A stretch of DNA of 64,000 nt, from NCBI GenBank assembly GCA_033557465.1, contig CM066033.1, forward strand, positions 1,244,665,523 to 1,244,729,522, given 5' to 3'. A program made the translations under genes and the position numbers. Positions 30,899-41,779 of the stretch are shown here, one piece after another. Position 1 is the stretch's first letter. Every line of letters begins with the position of its first letter. The stretch comes from Ichthyophis bannanicus (Eukaryota > Chordata > Amphibia > Gymnophiona > Ichthyophiidae). The notes below the pieces were generated by a model that saw only the letters and a list, made by a program, of their open reading frames with translations, did not search any database and had not been told where the DNA came from.

Positions 30899-31190
30899 CG
30901 GAATTCATTGCTGGAAGATCTGGTAAAAGCCACTAGCTAGCTGGATTTAAAAAAAATTGGGGCAAATTCCTGAAGGAAAAGTCCATAAATTATCACTGTA
31001 GACTTGGGAAAGCCACTGTTTGTCTCTGGAGATCGAATCTTGATAACTTTGGGATTCTATGATGTCTATCAGGTATTTTGACCTGGAATTTTCACTATTG
31101 GAAACGGGATACTGGACTATGGGTCATTGATCTGACCCTATATGCCATTTCTTATGATGATGTGCGATACTGGAACTTGAAGGAGCAAAA
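30899..31190 (+). pseudogene. CR1 LINE 3' end, ancient
   Basis: Reads GNSLLEDLVKATS, LDLKKIGANS and RKSINYHCRLGKATVC, followed by the 3' UTR with attggaaacgggatactgg and tctgaccctatatgcca. This is the end of a CR1 ORF2. It may be the displaced 3' end of the CR1 at 20936-22024. Confidence 0.75.
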
Positions 31191-31212
31191 ACATTAGATG
31201 TATGTATTTGGA

Positions 31213-31375
31213 ATTTCTCCAGGAACAAGCAGGAAGTCAGTCCTCACTTATGGGTGATGTCGGTACTGACGGATCCCGTGCGGAGCAATTCCCCAGATTT
31301 CAAAGAAAACCTTTGGGATTGCTGACATGCATGTGTGGTCATCTTCCCGCCCAAGGGTGCCATCTTGCTCTGTCT
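31213..31375. repeat. Left ITR of DIRS-E
   Basis: ttctccaggaacaagcagg, agtcagtcctcacttatggg and tgatgtcggtactgacgg; type II, matching the left ends of B and F. Confidence 0.85.
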
Positions 31376-31626
31376 CTTCTCTTTTCCACGGAATCCTTTG
31401 GACGCACGTCCTCGTTCCTTGGAAAAAGTTGAATTTTACTCACCTTAACAGGCTCTCTTTTTTCCGGTTGCATCGGTCCTCTATCCGTCCTGTCCCCTGT
31501 TCTACTTCAGAGCTCCCGGGGATACACATTTTTTCCTAATTTTTTTGTTTTGGGCTTCGCGCCCCTTTTTTCTTCCAATCGCTGGCCGCGTGGGTCTTTG
31601 ACCTCGCAAGGGCCATTTTTGCCCCC

Positions 31627-32883
31627 ATGGCTACCGGATTTAAAAAATGCAATAGATGCTCTAGGAACATGTCGCTTACGGACACCCATGACTGTTGTCT
31701 GCGGTGCCTGGGAGCCGACCTTGACCCAGAGCTCTGTTGGCTTTGCAAGAAAATGTCCTCTAAGGCCCTGCTCAGTCGTAAGCAGAAGTCCGAAAACATT
31801 TTCCGAAAGACCGCCTAGAAATCCCCGGTGGCGCCCTCAGTCATCTCCCATCCAGTGTGTTCACCCCCTGTGGCCCTATGTTCTCAGCAGCACTCCGACC
31901 AGGGGTCCCCCGAGATGGAATGACGCAAAAAGGAGGCCTCGAAGTCGCTGTCCAGGACTCATGATGAGCGCGAGCGCTCCTGTGCCCAGTCGCTTAGTCC
32001 CCTTCAGCGTTTGCAAGAGTCGGACAAAGAGCGGCCCCGCAAGGTACCACGCAGGGAAACTGAGGCCTCCGGCGAAGGCGCCCAGTCTCCTGACGGTCGT
32101 CCTGGTGAGGACCCCCTCTCCTCCTCGACGCCTGATCCGGTGACCCCTGTATCAGCATTCCAGGGCTCCACGCCCGCATGGGAGTCCCGTATGCTGGTGC
32201 TCGAATGCAGTGTTTCTGTGTTCATTGCTTCCCAGCAGGCGCTTATGGCCAACTTCGCTGACTTGCGCCCAGAGACCGTGGGTCCCTCACGTGGGATACC
32301 CAATTCCGTCCAGGAAACCCCCGAGAACCGCGGGCCATGTGAGGGTCCTCGACGTCGGTCTCGCTTGCTCTCCCATTCCTTGGAGGTGAGATCGTCGAGG
32401 GCCTCCAACTCTAGGCTGCCGGCCATCAGACAGGGCGACCCGCCCGGCTCGGAACCCTCGACCGATTTTTCGGACTGGGAGTCCAATTGGGCTACCTCCC
32501 CGGAAACCCATACCCACCGGGATCTTCCGTCGGATCCCTCGCCGCCTGCATTCCAGCAGCGCTCGCCACCCGAAAACATCTCTCTCTTGGTGTTTGTCCG
32601 GGACATGTCTCGGGCCCTCAGCCTGGTCACCCAGGCTGAGGAGGACCCTCGTGCTGAAGAATTCAATGTTCTTCAGTACGAGTCCCCGCCCAGGGAATCT
32701 CTCACTGTGCCTGTGCTGCCGATTCTATCTTGGCTGTTGCTATGCTTGTGGGAGGCTCCAGCCTCGGTCTCCATCGTGGCTAAGGAACTGGGAGGTTTCT
32801 CTGCGGGCCTCGAGGGAGAGCCCCTTGACAGATTCCGCACCCTGTTGAAGTCATTGCCCGACAGCTCCAAGTACATCTCTTGA
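31627..32883 (+). pseudogene. Gag-like ORF1 of DIRS-E
   Basis: ATG at 31627 gives MATGFKKCNRCSRNMSLTDT and HDCCLRCLGADLDPELCWLC, the Cys/His cluster with one His replaced by Leu. In-frame stops at 31816 and 31921 follow. The same frame is then open to 32883 and includes a Ser/Pro-rich middle and the block LVFVRDMSRALSL, EFNVLQYESPPRESLTV and LLCLWEAPASVSIV. An internal deletion then joins it to AKELGGFSAGLEGEPLDRF and SSKYIS. No RT follows. Confidence 0.82.
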
Positions 32884-32907
32884 ACCTCTTATGATGGCTT
32901 CAAGACA

Positions 32908-33065
32908 TTCTCCAGGAACCAGCAGGAAGTCGGTCCTCACTTATGGGTGATGTCGGCTCTGACAAAGCCCGCGCAGAGCAATTCCCCAGCTTTAAAAGAA
33001 AGCCTTTGGGATTGCTACCATGCATGCGTGGTCCTCTTTCCGCCCAAGGGTGTCATCTTGCTCAG
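32908..33065. repeat. Left ITR of DIRS-F
   Basis: ttctccaggaaccagcagg, gtcctcacttatgggtgatg; complementary to 38117-38301. Confidence 0.85.
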
Positions 33066-33229
33066 TCTCTTTTTTTCCGCGGAGCCCTTCAGATGCATGT
33101 CCTCGTCCCTCAGAAAAAGTTTTTATTTTCCTCACCTTAACAGGCTGTATCCCTTTTTTACGGTTGCACCGGTCCTCTACCCATCCTCCACTTGCTCTCT
33201 TTTGGAGCTTGCGGGGATACCTTTTTCTA

Positions 33230-34894
33230 AATCAGCGGCACCATGTTTCAGGCGGCATTCGGACCAGTGGTTCCCCGAGGTGGAATGGCGTAAAAAGGAG
33301 TCCTTGAAGTCGTCGTCTGGGGCCCCCAACAAACGCAAGTGCTCCTGCACCCAGTCGCTTAGCCCCATTTGGCGTTCCCAAGAGTCGGACAAGTAGCAGC
33401 CTTGCAAGGTATCTCGCGGAGAAGCGGTGGCCTCCGGCGAAGGTGCCCAGTCTCCTGAGGATCATCCCGGTGAGGACCCCCTCTCCTCCTTGATGCCCGA
33501 TTCGGTGACCCCGGTATCTGCTTCCCATGGCCCCACGCCCATATGAGAGTCCCGTATGCTGGTGCTGCAACACAGCGTTTCTGCGTTCATTGTTTCCCAG
33601 AAGGTGCTCACAGCCAGCTTTGCAGACTTGCGCCCGGAGATTGCGGGTCCCTCTTGTGGGACACCCAAATCCATCCGGGAAACCCCTGAGAGCCACAGTA
33701 CCTCATGAGTGTCCTCAATGTCAGTCTCGCTTGCTCTCTCATTCTTCGGGGGCGAGATCGTCCAGGGCTTCCGCCTCCAGGCTGCCGGCCATCGGATAGG
33801 GTGAACCGCCCAGCTCGGATCCCTCGACCGATTTCTCGGACTGGGTATCCGATGGGGACACATCCCTGGAGATCTGCACCCACTGGGATCTTCCGTCGGA
33901 CCCGTCGCCGCCTGGTCTCCAGTGGCATTCGCCAGTCGAGGACACCTCCTTTTTGGTGTTTATTCAGGATATGGCTTGGGCCCTCAACCTGGTCACCCAG
34001 GCCGAGGAAGACCCTCATGCTGAGGAACTTGATATTTTTCAGTATGAGTCCCTGCCAAGGGAATCCCTCACTGTGCCTGTGCCGCTGATCCTATCTCGGC
34101 TATTGCTCCGCATGTGGAAGACCCGGGCCTCAGTCCCCATTGTGAGCATGTGCCTTGACACAATGTACAAGGTGCAGCGAGGGCCAGGCTTCCGTAAGAC
34201 TCAACTTCCACACACCTCGATGGTGGTGGACTCAGCCATGAGGAAGTAGAAAAGCCTGAAGTCCCACTCCTCGGTCCCGGTGGGCTGATAGTCCAGAGCC
34301 CTTGATGCCCTGGGCCGCAAGGCCTATCAAGGTTCCATGCTCTCCTATTGCATCCAGGCATACCAATTATATATGGGTATGTTCCTCTGCGACTTGGCAA
34401 AAGAACTTGGAGGTTTCTCCGCATCCTGTTGAAATCGGTGGCGGATTGCTGCAAGTATATTTCTCGATCGTCCTATGACGGCTTTGAGACATCGGCTTGG
34501 GTGGCGGCCATGGGCATTGGAGCCCGCCGCCAGGCTTGGCTGCAATCTTCGGATTTGGAGCAGTGTGTCCAGGAGAAGCTCCTGGATGTATCCTGCCTCG
34601 GCGAACAACCTTTTGGTAAGCCGATGGAAGAGAAGGCTTCGGAGATTGAGACGGAGTACGTCACTAGGACCCGTATCTCCCGCAAGACCTCGATGCTGCC
34701 TCGGAAGAAGCAGCCTGCCAAGAAGCCTTGCTTTCCCAGGAAAGGCTCCAAGTACCGAGGCTCCCCCCCCCCTGAACCTGGCTATCTCCGCACCGACCAC
34801 TCTTGCGCAGGGGAAGCCTGGCCAGGGTCACCATAAACCAAAGGGCCCGAAGGCCCAGATGCCGGCTCCCCCACAACCCCCTCAGGGGTTTTGA
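33230..34894 (+). pseudogene. Gag-like ORF1 of DIRS-F
   Basis: Compared with copy E, the 5' UTR runs straight into the region after the Cys/His cluster, which has been deleted. The conserved block reads MVFIQDMAWALNLV, LDIFQYESLPRESLTV, LLLRMWKTRASVPIVSMCLDT, MYKVQRGPGFRKTQLP and a TAG at 34247. Further frames give LLKSVADCCKYISRSSYDGF, TSAWVAAMGIGARRQAWLQ and KASEIETEYVTRTRIS, ending in a basic, Pro-rich tail near 34890. Stops and at least two shifts. Confidence 0.8.
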
Positions 34895-36095
34895 TGAAAG
34901 TGGCATGGCCCTTGCCCTCCGGCTACGCAGCAGCCAGTGGGGGGATGCCTGTCCTGCTTCACCCCATTGTGGGCGCTTATCACCTCAGTCATCTGGGTCC
35001 TCCACTTTGACAGGCTCCCACCCCCTTTCTCCCCAGCGGAGCCTCCTTGACTCCCCGCACACCAGCTTTTGTTGCAGTAGGAACTACACTCCCTCCTTGC
35101 CCAACAGGCAGTTGAAAAGGTCCCTCCCCACCTTTTAGGTCAGGGCTTCTATTCCTGGTACGTCCTCATCCCAAAAAAGACGGGGGGGGGGGGGGGGGGT
35201 CTGCGGCCAATCCTCGACCTCCGCAGGCTAAACAAGTTCCTGGTGCAGGAGAAATTCAAGATGTTATCTCTTGGCGTACTGCTGCCCTTCCTCCGGCAGG
35301 GCGACTGGCTATGCTCCTTAGATATAAAGGATGCTTACGCCCATATCCTGATCCACCCCCAATGCAGGCAGTACCTGCGTTTCAAGGTGCAGGGAGAGTA
35401 CTTCCAGTAAGGGTGCTCCCCTTCGGCCTTGCATCCGCCACGCGGGTCTTCACAAAGTGCCTCGTCGTAGCCGCCGCTCACCTTCGGCGCCGGGGTGTGT
35501 CTGTTTCCCTACCTCGACGACTGGCTCGTTACAGGCTCCTCCATCGAGGAGGCTTGGCAAGTGATGTCGCACACTGTCCTCTTGGAGAGTTTGGGGTTCT
35601 TGGTCAACTACCCAAAATCTTACCTCAAGCAGGCACAGGCTTTCAAGTTCATCAGGGCATGCCTCTATACTCGGCAGGCCTTGGGCTGCTTGCCGGTGGA
35701 TCGCTCCACCTGCCTCCAGGCTCTGGCGGCTCGTGTCCAAAGTGCCCACCAGGTCACCACTCGGTCCATGCTGTTTCTTGGGCCTCATGGCCTTGACCGT
35801 GCATGTGGTTCCCCTCTCCCCCCTGCACATGTGGACGGCCCAGTGGTGTCTCAGCTCCCAATGGAGTCAATCCCTCAGATGCCTCAGGGACCCCATCAGG
35901 GTTCTTCCCGACCTTCATTTGTCTCTGAACTGGTGGCAGAACCCCCACAACCTCCTGTGGAGATCGCCCTTCCAGGCCCCACAGCACGATGTGGTACTGA
36001 TCACGGATGCTTCCCTGTTAGGGTGGGGAGCCTATTGCGGGTCTCTCTGCACACAGGGGCAGTGGTAGCCGACAAAGGCTCAACAGCAAATAAAC
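34895..36095 (+). pseudogene. Reverse transcriptase of DIRS-F
   Basis: YSWYVLIPKKTGG is followed by 18 consecutive G (35182-35199), which break the frame, then RPILDLRRLNKFLVQEKFKM, motif A CSLDIKDAYAHILIHPQ, a TAA at about 35409, the motif B region and CLFPYLDDWLVTGSS (TAC at 35510), followed by LESLGFLVNYPKSYLKQAQ. The catalytic YLDD is intact. The thumb and linker run to about 36000 where VLITDASLLGWGAY begins RNase H. Confidence 0.86.
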
Positions 36096-36716
36096 CTGCT
36101 TGAGCTCCGGGCCATCCGGTGTGCCCTGAGGGCCTTTGAGGATGTCCTCAGCGGGAAGTCAGTTCTGGTGCAGACCGACAACCAGGTAGCGATGTTCTAT
36201 ATCAACAAAGAGGGGGGCATGGGGTTGTGCTCCCTCTGCAGGGAAGCAGTCCTCATCTGCTCTTTGCCTTCCGGTGGAGGATGCCCCTCAAGGCGATGTA
36301 CCTCCCAGGTCAGGAGAATGCCCTGGTGCCCCCATGAGTGGCAGCTGGATCCCAGAGTGGCTAGCTGGCTGTTTTTATGCTGTGGCACCCCAGCGATGGA
36401 CCTCTTCTCCAGCCCTCAGAACACACAACTCTCTCGCTTCTGCGACCCAGTGCTGCACCTGGGCAGGGAGAGTCCTGATGCATTTCTCCTGGACTGGTCC
36501 TCCAGTCTTCTCTATGCATTCCCTCCTTTCCCCCTCATTGCGAGGACTCTGTTCAAGGCTCAACAGGACGGGGCATTGCTGATTCTCTTGGCCCCCTCGT
36601 GGCCTCGGCAGCCTTGGTTCCCACTCCTGCTCTTGCTGTCGTTGGAGCCTACGATTCCCCTAGGCTCTGCCAGGGACTTGCTGATGCAGGAGGGGAGGGT
36701 CTGGTACTACACCTGA
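35990..36716 (+). pseudogene. RNase H domain of DIRS-F
   Basis: VLITDASLLGWGAYCGSLCT (catalytic Asp kept) in one frame, a stop at QW-stop-QTKAQQQINLLELRAI, then LVQTDNQVAMFYINKEGGMG and, after frame changes, HEWQLDPRVASWLFL, RESPDAFLLDWSSSLLYAF and LLLLLSLEPTIPLGSARD to the TGA at about 36716. Same order as copy D. Confidence 0.82.
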
Positions 36717-37785
36717 ACCTACCATCCATATCCCTCATGGCCTGGCAGCTCAACGGGTCTCTCTAGCCTCTCTGGCCCTTCCGGAGGAGGTTGAGGAAAT
36801 CCTCCTTGCCTCGAGGAAGGACTCCACTAGGCAAGCTTATGCCTTTAAGTAGAAACGCTTCTCCATCTGGTGCTCGGAGCACCAGATAAACCGCTTCTCA
36901 TGCCCTGTTCAGTGGGTTCTCCAGTACCTTCGCCACCTCTCGAGGGAAAAGTTGAAGTCAAACTCTGTTAGAGTTCATTTGAGTGCCATATCGGCTAATC
37001 ATCCCTCTATCCAGGGAAAAACCTCTCTCAGGGCAAACTTTAGTCTCCTGCTTCATGCGGGGCCTTCTGCTATCCAAGTGGCCCATCCGTCGTCCTCCGG
37101 CGGAATGGGACTTGAACGTGGTGCTCATGCAGCTCACCTGTCCACCCTTTGAGCTGATGGCAACCGTGTTCGCTCCTGCATTTGTCCTGGAAGGTGGCCT
37201 TCCTGGTGGCGCTGACCTCAGCTCGCCAAGTCCGTGAGCTTCAGGCTCATGGCTGGCGCCCCTTACACCAGTTTTTATCGGAACAGGGTGGTCCTCTGGA
37301 CCCATCCTAAATTCTTACCCAAGGTCGTGTCAGCCTTTCATCTCAACCAAGAGATAGTGCTCCTGACCTTCTTCCCAAGGCCCCATGCCGACCAGGCGTC
37401 AGCGGCTCTCGACACCCTCGACTGCAAGCGGGCCCTCACCTTCTACTTGCAGCGTACCCAGACTCACTGCAAATTTTCGTGACCTATGATCCCAATTGGC
37501 AGGGACAAGCAGTCACCAAGCGCACTCTCTGTTTGGGTGGCGGACTGCATTGTTTTCGCCCATGTGAAGGCGGGTGTCCCTTTGGATCGTCGAGTCACCG
37601 TACACGTGGTCTGAGCCAAAGCGGCCTCGGTAGCTTCGTTGCGCTCCGTGCCCATGATGGACAACTGCACGGCAGCAACCTAGTCTTCCACGAACACCTT
37701 CGCTGCCTGCTACTGCCTGAAGAGGGAGTCCCGCCGGGACAGCGCCTTCGGCCAGGCTGTACTCAGTAATCTTTTCCGGGTATAA
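36717..37785 (+). pseudogene. Tyrosine recombinase of DIRS-F
   Basis: SRKDSTRQAYAFK then TAG, KRFSIWCSEHQINRF, LKSNSVRVHLSAISAN, WPIRRPPAEWDLNVVLMQ, a shifted segment around the first Arg (LTSARQVRELQA), AGAPYTSFYRNRVVLWTHP, PKFLPKVVSAFHLNQE, LDTLDCKRALTFYLQRTQ, a decayed HxxR region, and NTFAACYCLKRESRRDSAFG with the Tyr kept. Several stops and frameshifts. Confidence 0.83.
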
Positions 37786-37934
37786 GCAACTCCTGCCTTC
37801 CGACCCTTCTTCACAGCCACTGAGGGCTGTGCCCCAAGGACCCGAGGCCTCGGGCTTCTTCGGGCTTCGGCTTCTGCTTATGGCCTTGCGAAGGCATTTT
37901 TTGGTTATAGATTCGGTAGCCTATAGCTAGGGAG

Positions 37935-38040
37935 TCCCATAAGTGAGGACTGACTTCCTGCTTGTTCCTGGAGAAAGCGTTGTTATTTAACTGTAACAGG
38001 TGTTCTCCAGGGGCAGTAGGAATCGGTCCTCACTACCCTC
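37935..38040. repeat. ICR of DIRS-F
   Basis: cccataagtgaggactgactt...cctggagaa joined to agcgttgttatttaactg; complementary to both outer ends (ttctccagg.. and ..gtactgtagct). Confidence 0.87.
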
Positions 38041-38116
38041 CCACCTCCCCTGATGAGTTACTGAATTTTTGTCCTTCCCTTGCCGTCTTCTTGGTAGGTC
38101 TCGAGCTAAGGGACCT

Positions 38117-38301
38117 GACTGAGCAAGATGGCACCCTTGGGCGGGAAGAGGACCACGCAGGCGTGGTAGCAATCACAAAGGCTTTCTTTGAAAGCTTGGG
38201 AATTGCTCCGTGTGGGCTCCGTTGGTGCCGATATCACCCTTAAGTGAGGACTGATTCTTGCTGTCCCTGGAGAACACCTGTTACAGGTAAGTACTGTAGC
38301 T
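38117..38301. repeat. Right ITR of DIRS-F
   Basis: From gactgagcaagatggcaccc through cacccttaagtgaggactg to ggtaagtactgtagct. Confidence 0.85.
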
Positions 38302-39230
38302 ACACTTTATATTTTGCGCACTAAAGGTATCACATACATTTCTGCTGTTAAGCTCATTGCCCATGATTTCACAGCCATGGCACTTCTCCCTTAACCCTGC
38401 ATTCGGCAAGACAATCATTTTGGCTTCTTATTCCCCTGCCATTTTTTTTTTTTTGTTAACGAGAAAAAAGTAAAACGAGAAAGTTATGGGTTCTTCATGC
38501 TCACAAAAAAAGAGGAGAAACAAACATGAATCCCTCACACTAGCTGCTGAAGAACAAGCTAACTACACCTCAGATCACATGCTAAAGCCCTAACACTAGA
38601 AAACTTTTAGATCTTCTGTGCACTTCTTGCCTATGTCTTTAATAGCTAATATGTCATTACCATTGGTTTAAATGAGCAGTGTGTTGATGTCTGCAGGATT
38701 CTGTGCATAGTTTTCTTGTCTGCTAGGTGCTTTCCTGCATAGAGCAGTCAGTAATGCTCGAAATTGTGTGGAGACTGTGTTAAACTCTGCACTGAATCTC
38801 CTGTACTTTATGACCTTAGTACCTGAGTTGGCATTCCAGCAGTCAAGTGGACTGAGCAAATTGGCTAACATCTTGTATCCAATTATGTTGCAAACAAAAT
38901 GGTGCTTCATTAACCAATAGAGTGAAATCTCATCAGATCAGAGCCACCACATCTATTGTGGCTTTCCTAAAGTCTGCTTTGCTGGATTCCATGTGCAAAG
39001 CAGTGGCTTGGTCCTGCTTTATAGCTTCGTTTCACACTGTCTTGAAATGGTCCACGATTAGAGAGAATGCATTAGATTGAACTGAGGTGGCGAACTTGTC
39101 TGTGTAGCATTAGCAATTGCTGCATCATCTTGTCATTCAGACTGCCCTTGAATAATAGAGAATTCATAACAAAATGAGCATCCCTGAGCTTTTGAGTCTC
39201 ATCCACTTGTTTGTCTAACTCAATCCTCCT
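38302..39230 (+). other. Unassigned stretch with possible ancient recombinase trace
   Basis: Around 38930-39050 one frame reads QIRATTSIVAFLKSALLD and SMCKAVAWSCFIASFHTVL, resembling the recombinase HxxR region (HNVRAMAAS...DICRAATW). It would be a much older and different DIRS-like copy. Nothing else is recognisable in the 0.9 kb. Confidence 0.35.
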
Positions 39231-40733
39231 AAGAACATAAGAACATAAGATATGCCATTCTGGGTCAGACCAAGGTCCCTCAAGCCCAGTATCCTGTTTC
39301 CAACAGTGGCCAATCTAGGTCATACATACCTAGCAGTTTCCCCAAGAGACACAAGTTCCACAATGCTTGTACTGGGTCAAGCATTGATATCTTCGGTCAC
39401 TTCTTAATAATGGTTTATGGACCTTTCCTCCAGGAACTTGTCCAAACCTTTTTTAAACCCAGCTACGCTAACAGCCTTTACTACATCCTCCGGTAACAAA
39501 TTCCAGAGTTTGATTACACGTTGAGTGAAAAAATATTTTCTTTTATTAGTCTTAAATGGTTTACCCTGTAGCTTCATTGCGTGTCCCCTAGTCTTTCTAT
39601 ATTCTGATAACATAAACAATCGATCTACGTTTACCCGTTCCACTCCGTTCATTAATTTATAGACTTCTATCATATCTCCTCTCAGCCGTCTCTTTTCCAG
39701 GTTAAAGAGCCCTAACCTTTTTAGCCTTTCTTCATAGGAGTATCCTTCCATCCCCTTTACCATTTTGGTGGCTCTTCTCTGAACCTTTTCTAAAATCGCT
39801 ATATCCTTTTTAAGATACGGCAACCAGAATTGCACATAATATTCAAGGTGCGGTCTCACCATGGAACGATATAGAGGCGTATAATATCCTTTGTTTTATT
39901 TTTCATTCCTTTCCTTATGATACCTAGCATTCTATTTGTTCTCTTGGCTGGCGCTGCACACTGGACTGAGGGTTTTAACATGGTATGCACAATGACGCCT
40001 AAATCTTTTTCCTGGTTGGTGGTTCCTAATGTGGAACCTTGCATCGTGTAACCATAGTTTGGGTTGTTCTTCCCTAGGTGCATAAACTTTGCACGTGTCC
40101 ACATTAAATTTCATCTGCCATTTTGATGCCCAGTCATCCAGTTTATCAAGATCTTCTTGCAATTTTCCACAAGTCTCATGGGTTTTAACAATTTATTTAT
40201 TTATTTAGTGTACACTTATATCCCGCTATTTCCAGCAATCAGCAGTGGTTTGCTATACATAACAGTATGGTTGTACAGGCCATGGATTAAAACATACATA
40301 ATGATTCAGTACAGGACACAAACATTCAGATTACAGGTTTACACTTGATTGCAAGACATTGATTACACATGTATGTACATATTTACAAACAACTTTAAAT
40401 AGTTTTGTGTCATCTGCAAATTTGATAACCTCCCTTGTTCCACTTTCCAGGTCATTTATGAATATGTCAAAAAGCAGCGGACCCAGCACAGATCCCTGGG
40501 GTACACCACTATTCACCTTTCTCCATTGGGAAAATTGTCCATTTAGCCCTACCCTCTGCTTTCTATCTTTTAACCAGTTCCTGATCCACAGTAGTACACT
40601 GCCTCCTATCCCATGACTCTCTTTAGTTTTGCCAAAAGTCTCTGATGAGGGACCTTGTCAAAGGCTTTCTGAAAGTCCAGACACACTATATCAACCGACT
40701 CACCTTTGTCCACCTGTTTGTTCACACCTTCAA
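39231..40733 (-). pseudogene. CR1 LINE, minus strand, 5'-truncated reverse transcriptase
   Basis: On the minus strand from 40733 the frame reads FFEGVNKQVDKGESVDIVCL and [15 protein letters not shown] (motif A), [20 protein letters not shown] (motif B), [14 protein letters not shown] (FADD box), an insertion, then [68 protein letters not shown] and [20 protein letters not shown] with a stop at 39404. The 3' UTR ends at 39231 in the 8-bp-like repeat (aagaacat)2 typical of CR1. Frameshifts are present. Interrupted by 40190-40397. Confidence 0.9.
40190..40397 (-). mobile_element. LINE-tail insertion (minus) in the CR1
   Basis: Minus-strand tail gctggaaatagcgggatataag then AAATA repeats. About 200 bp of non-coding sequence splits the CR1 reverse transcriptase between [10 protein letters not shown] and the KLDDW block. 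Confidence 0.7.
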
Positions 40734-41779
40734 AAAACATAATGAAACATTAGATACCTCTATAGAAATGAGTAAAAGTGGCAACAACTGGAAAGCGGTG
40801 TGTATAATTGCCCGTAGCATGGGAAATAAGATCCCAGATGTTGAGGCTTTAATGGAACAGGGTGACTTGGATTTAGCAGCAGTTAGAGAGACATGGTTCA
40901 TGGACAACCATGACTTGGATATAATTATACCAGACTATACTTTATTCAGGAAGGACAGGGTAGGAGGAAGAGATGGAGTGGCGGCACTATATGTAAATAA
41001 TAACTATTATAGAATTGCAGGGCTTAAAAGGGAGAGAGGGAGGCACTGTGGGTTAAACTAGAAAGAGGGAAAAAACATCAATTTGCATTGGCTTGATATA
41101 AAGACTCCCCTCACAGGGAGAAGTAGTAGATGGAAATTCAATAGAAGAAATACGCAGCATTGCTAAGAAAGGAAGTGCTACTGATGGGTGATTTCAATAT
41201 GCCGGATACTGATTGGAACATTCCTGCTGTGGTATCATCTAGAAGCAAGGAGATCCTGGATTTTCTACAGGGAGAACTATTCAGGCAACTGGTAACAGAA
41301 CCCACACATGAAGGGGTCATATTCTCTTGGTGCTTACCAATGGTGAAAGTGTTTCTGATGTTATGGTGGGAGATCATCTTGCATCCAGCAATCACCAGAT
41401 GGTGTCGTTCAGCATTAGGACTAGGGCTGATAAAATCCATTCAAAAGAGAGGGTCTTAGATTTTAGGAAAATTAGCTTTGCCAAGATAGGCCAATACCTC
41501 CAGGAGTCGTTAATGGGATGGGAACAGCTGGGGGATGTAGACAGACAGTGAACAAAACTCAAAGGGGATATTTTAAGGGCCACCGACCTTTTTGTTAGAA
41601 AGGTAAATAAAGGTAAAAGGCAAAGAAGGGGGATGCTATGGTTCTCTAAAGAAGTAGCTGAAAAGGTGACACAAACAGGATCTTTAAAGGAAAATAGGGG
41701 ACTATTGTAGTAGTAGCGAATATGGAAGGGCAGACTAGATAGGCCATGTTGTCTTTTTCTATCATCATGTTTCTATGTT
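40734..41779 (+). pseudogene. CR1 LINE, plus strand, endonuclease with internal deletion
   Basis: Starts MSKSGNNWKAVCIIARSMGN and reads the APE-type endonuclease: PDVEALMEQGDLDLAAVRET, IPDYTLFRKDRVGGR, LLMGDFNMPDTDW, LFRQLVTEPTHEGVI, LTNGESVSDVMVGDHLAS, RVLDFRKISFAKIGQYL and LWFSKEVAEKV. At about 41664 it jumps directly to the 3' UTR ending gaagggcagactagatag and tcatgtttctatgt. The reverse transcriptase is absent. A frameshift lies between 41061 and 41160. Head-to-head with the preceding minus-strand CR1. Confidence 0.88.

Larger units (their letters stand above)
31213..32907 (+). mobile_element. DIRS-E, 5' part of a type II DIRS element
   Basis: Left ITR and part of gag only. At 32908, in the gag segment TSYDGFKT, the left end of DIRS-F begins. 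The remainder of copy E is not found after DIRS-F ends at 38301. Confidence 0.82.
32908..38301 (+). mobile_element. DIRS-F, near full-length type II DIRS retrotransposon
   Basis: Left ITR, gag (lacking the N-terminal cluster), RT with YLDDWL, RNase H with TDAS, recombinase with the Tyr, ICR and right ITR, 5.4 kb. It begins inside the gag of copy E. Frameshifts, stops and an 18-G run in RT make it inactive. It is the best type II copy here. Confidence 0.9.

Noticed and set aside
32004..32666. 220-codon minus-strand frame
   Set aside because: Shadow of the DIRS-E gag, which has homologues on the plus strand.
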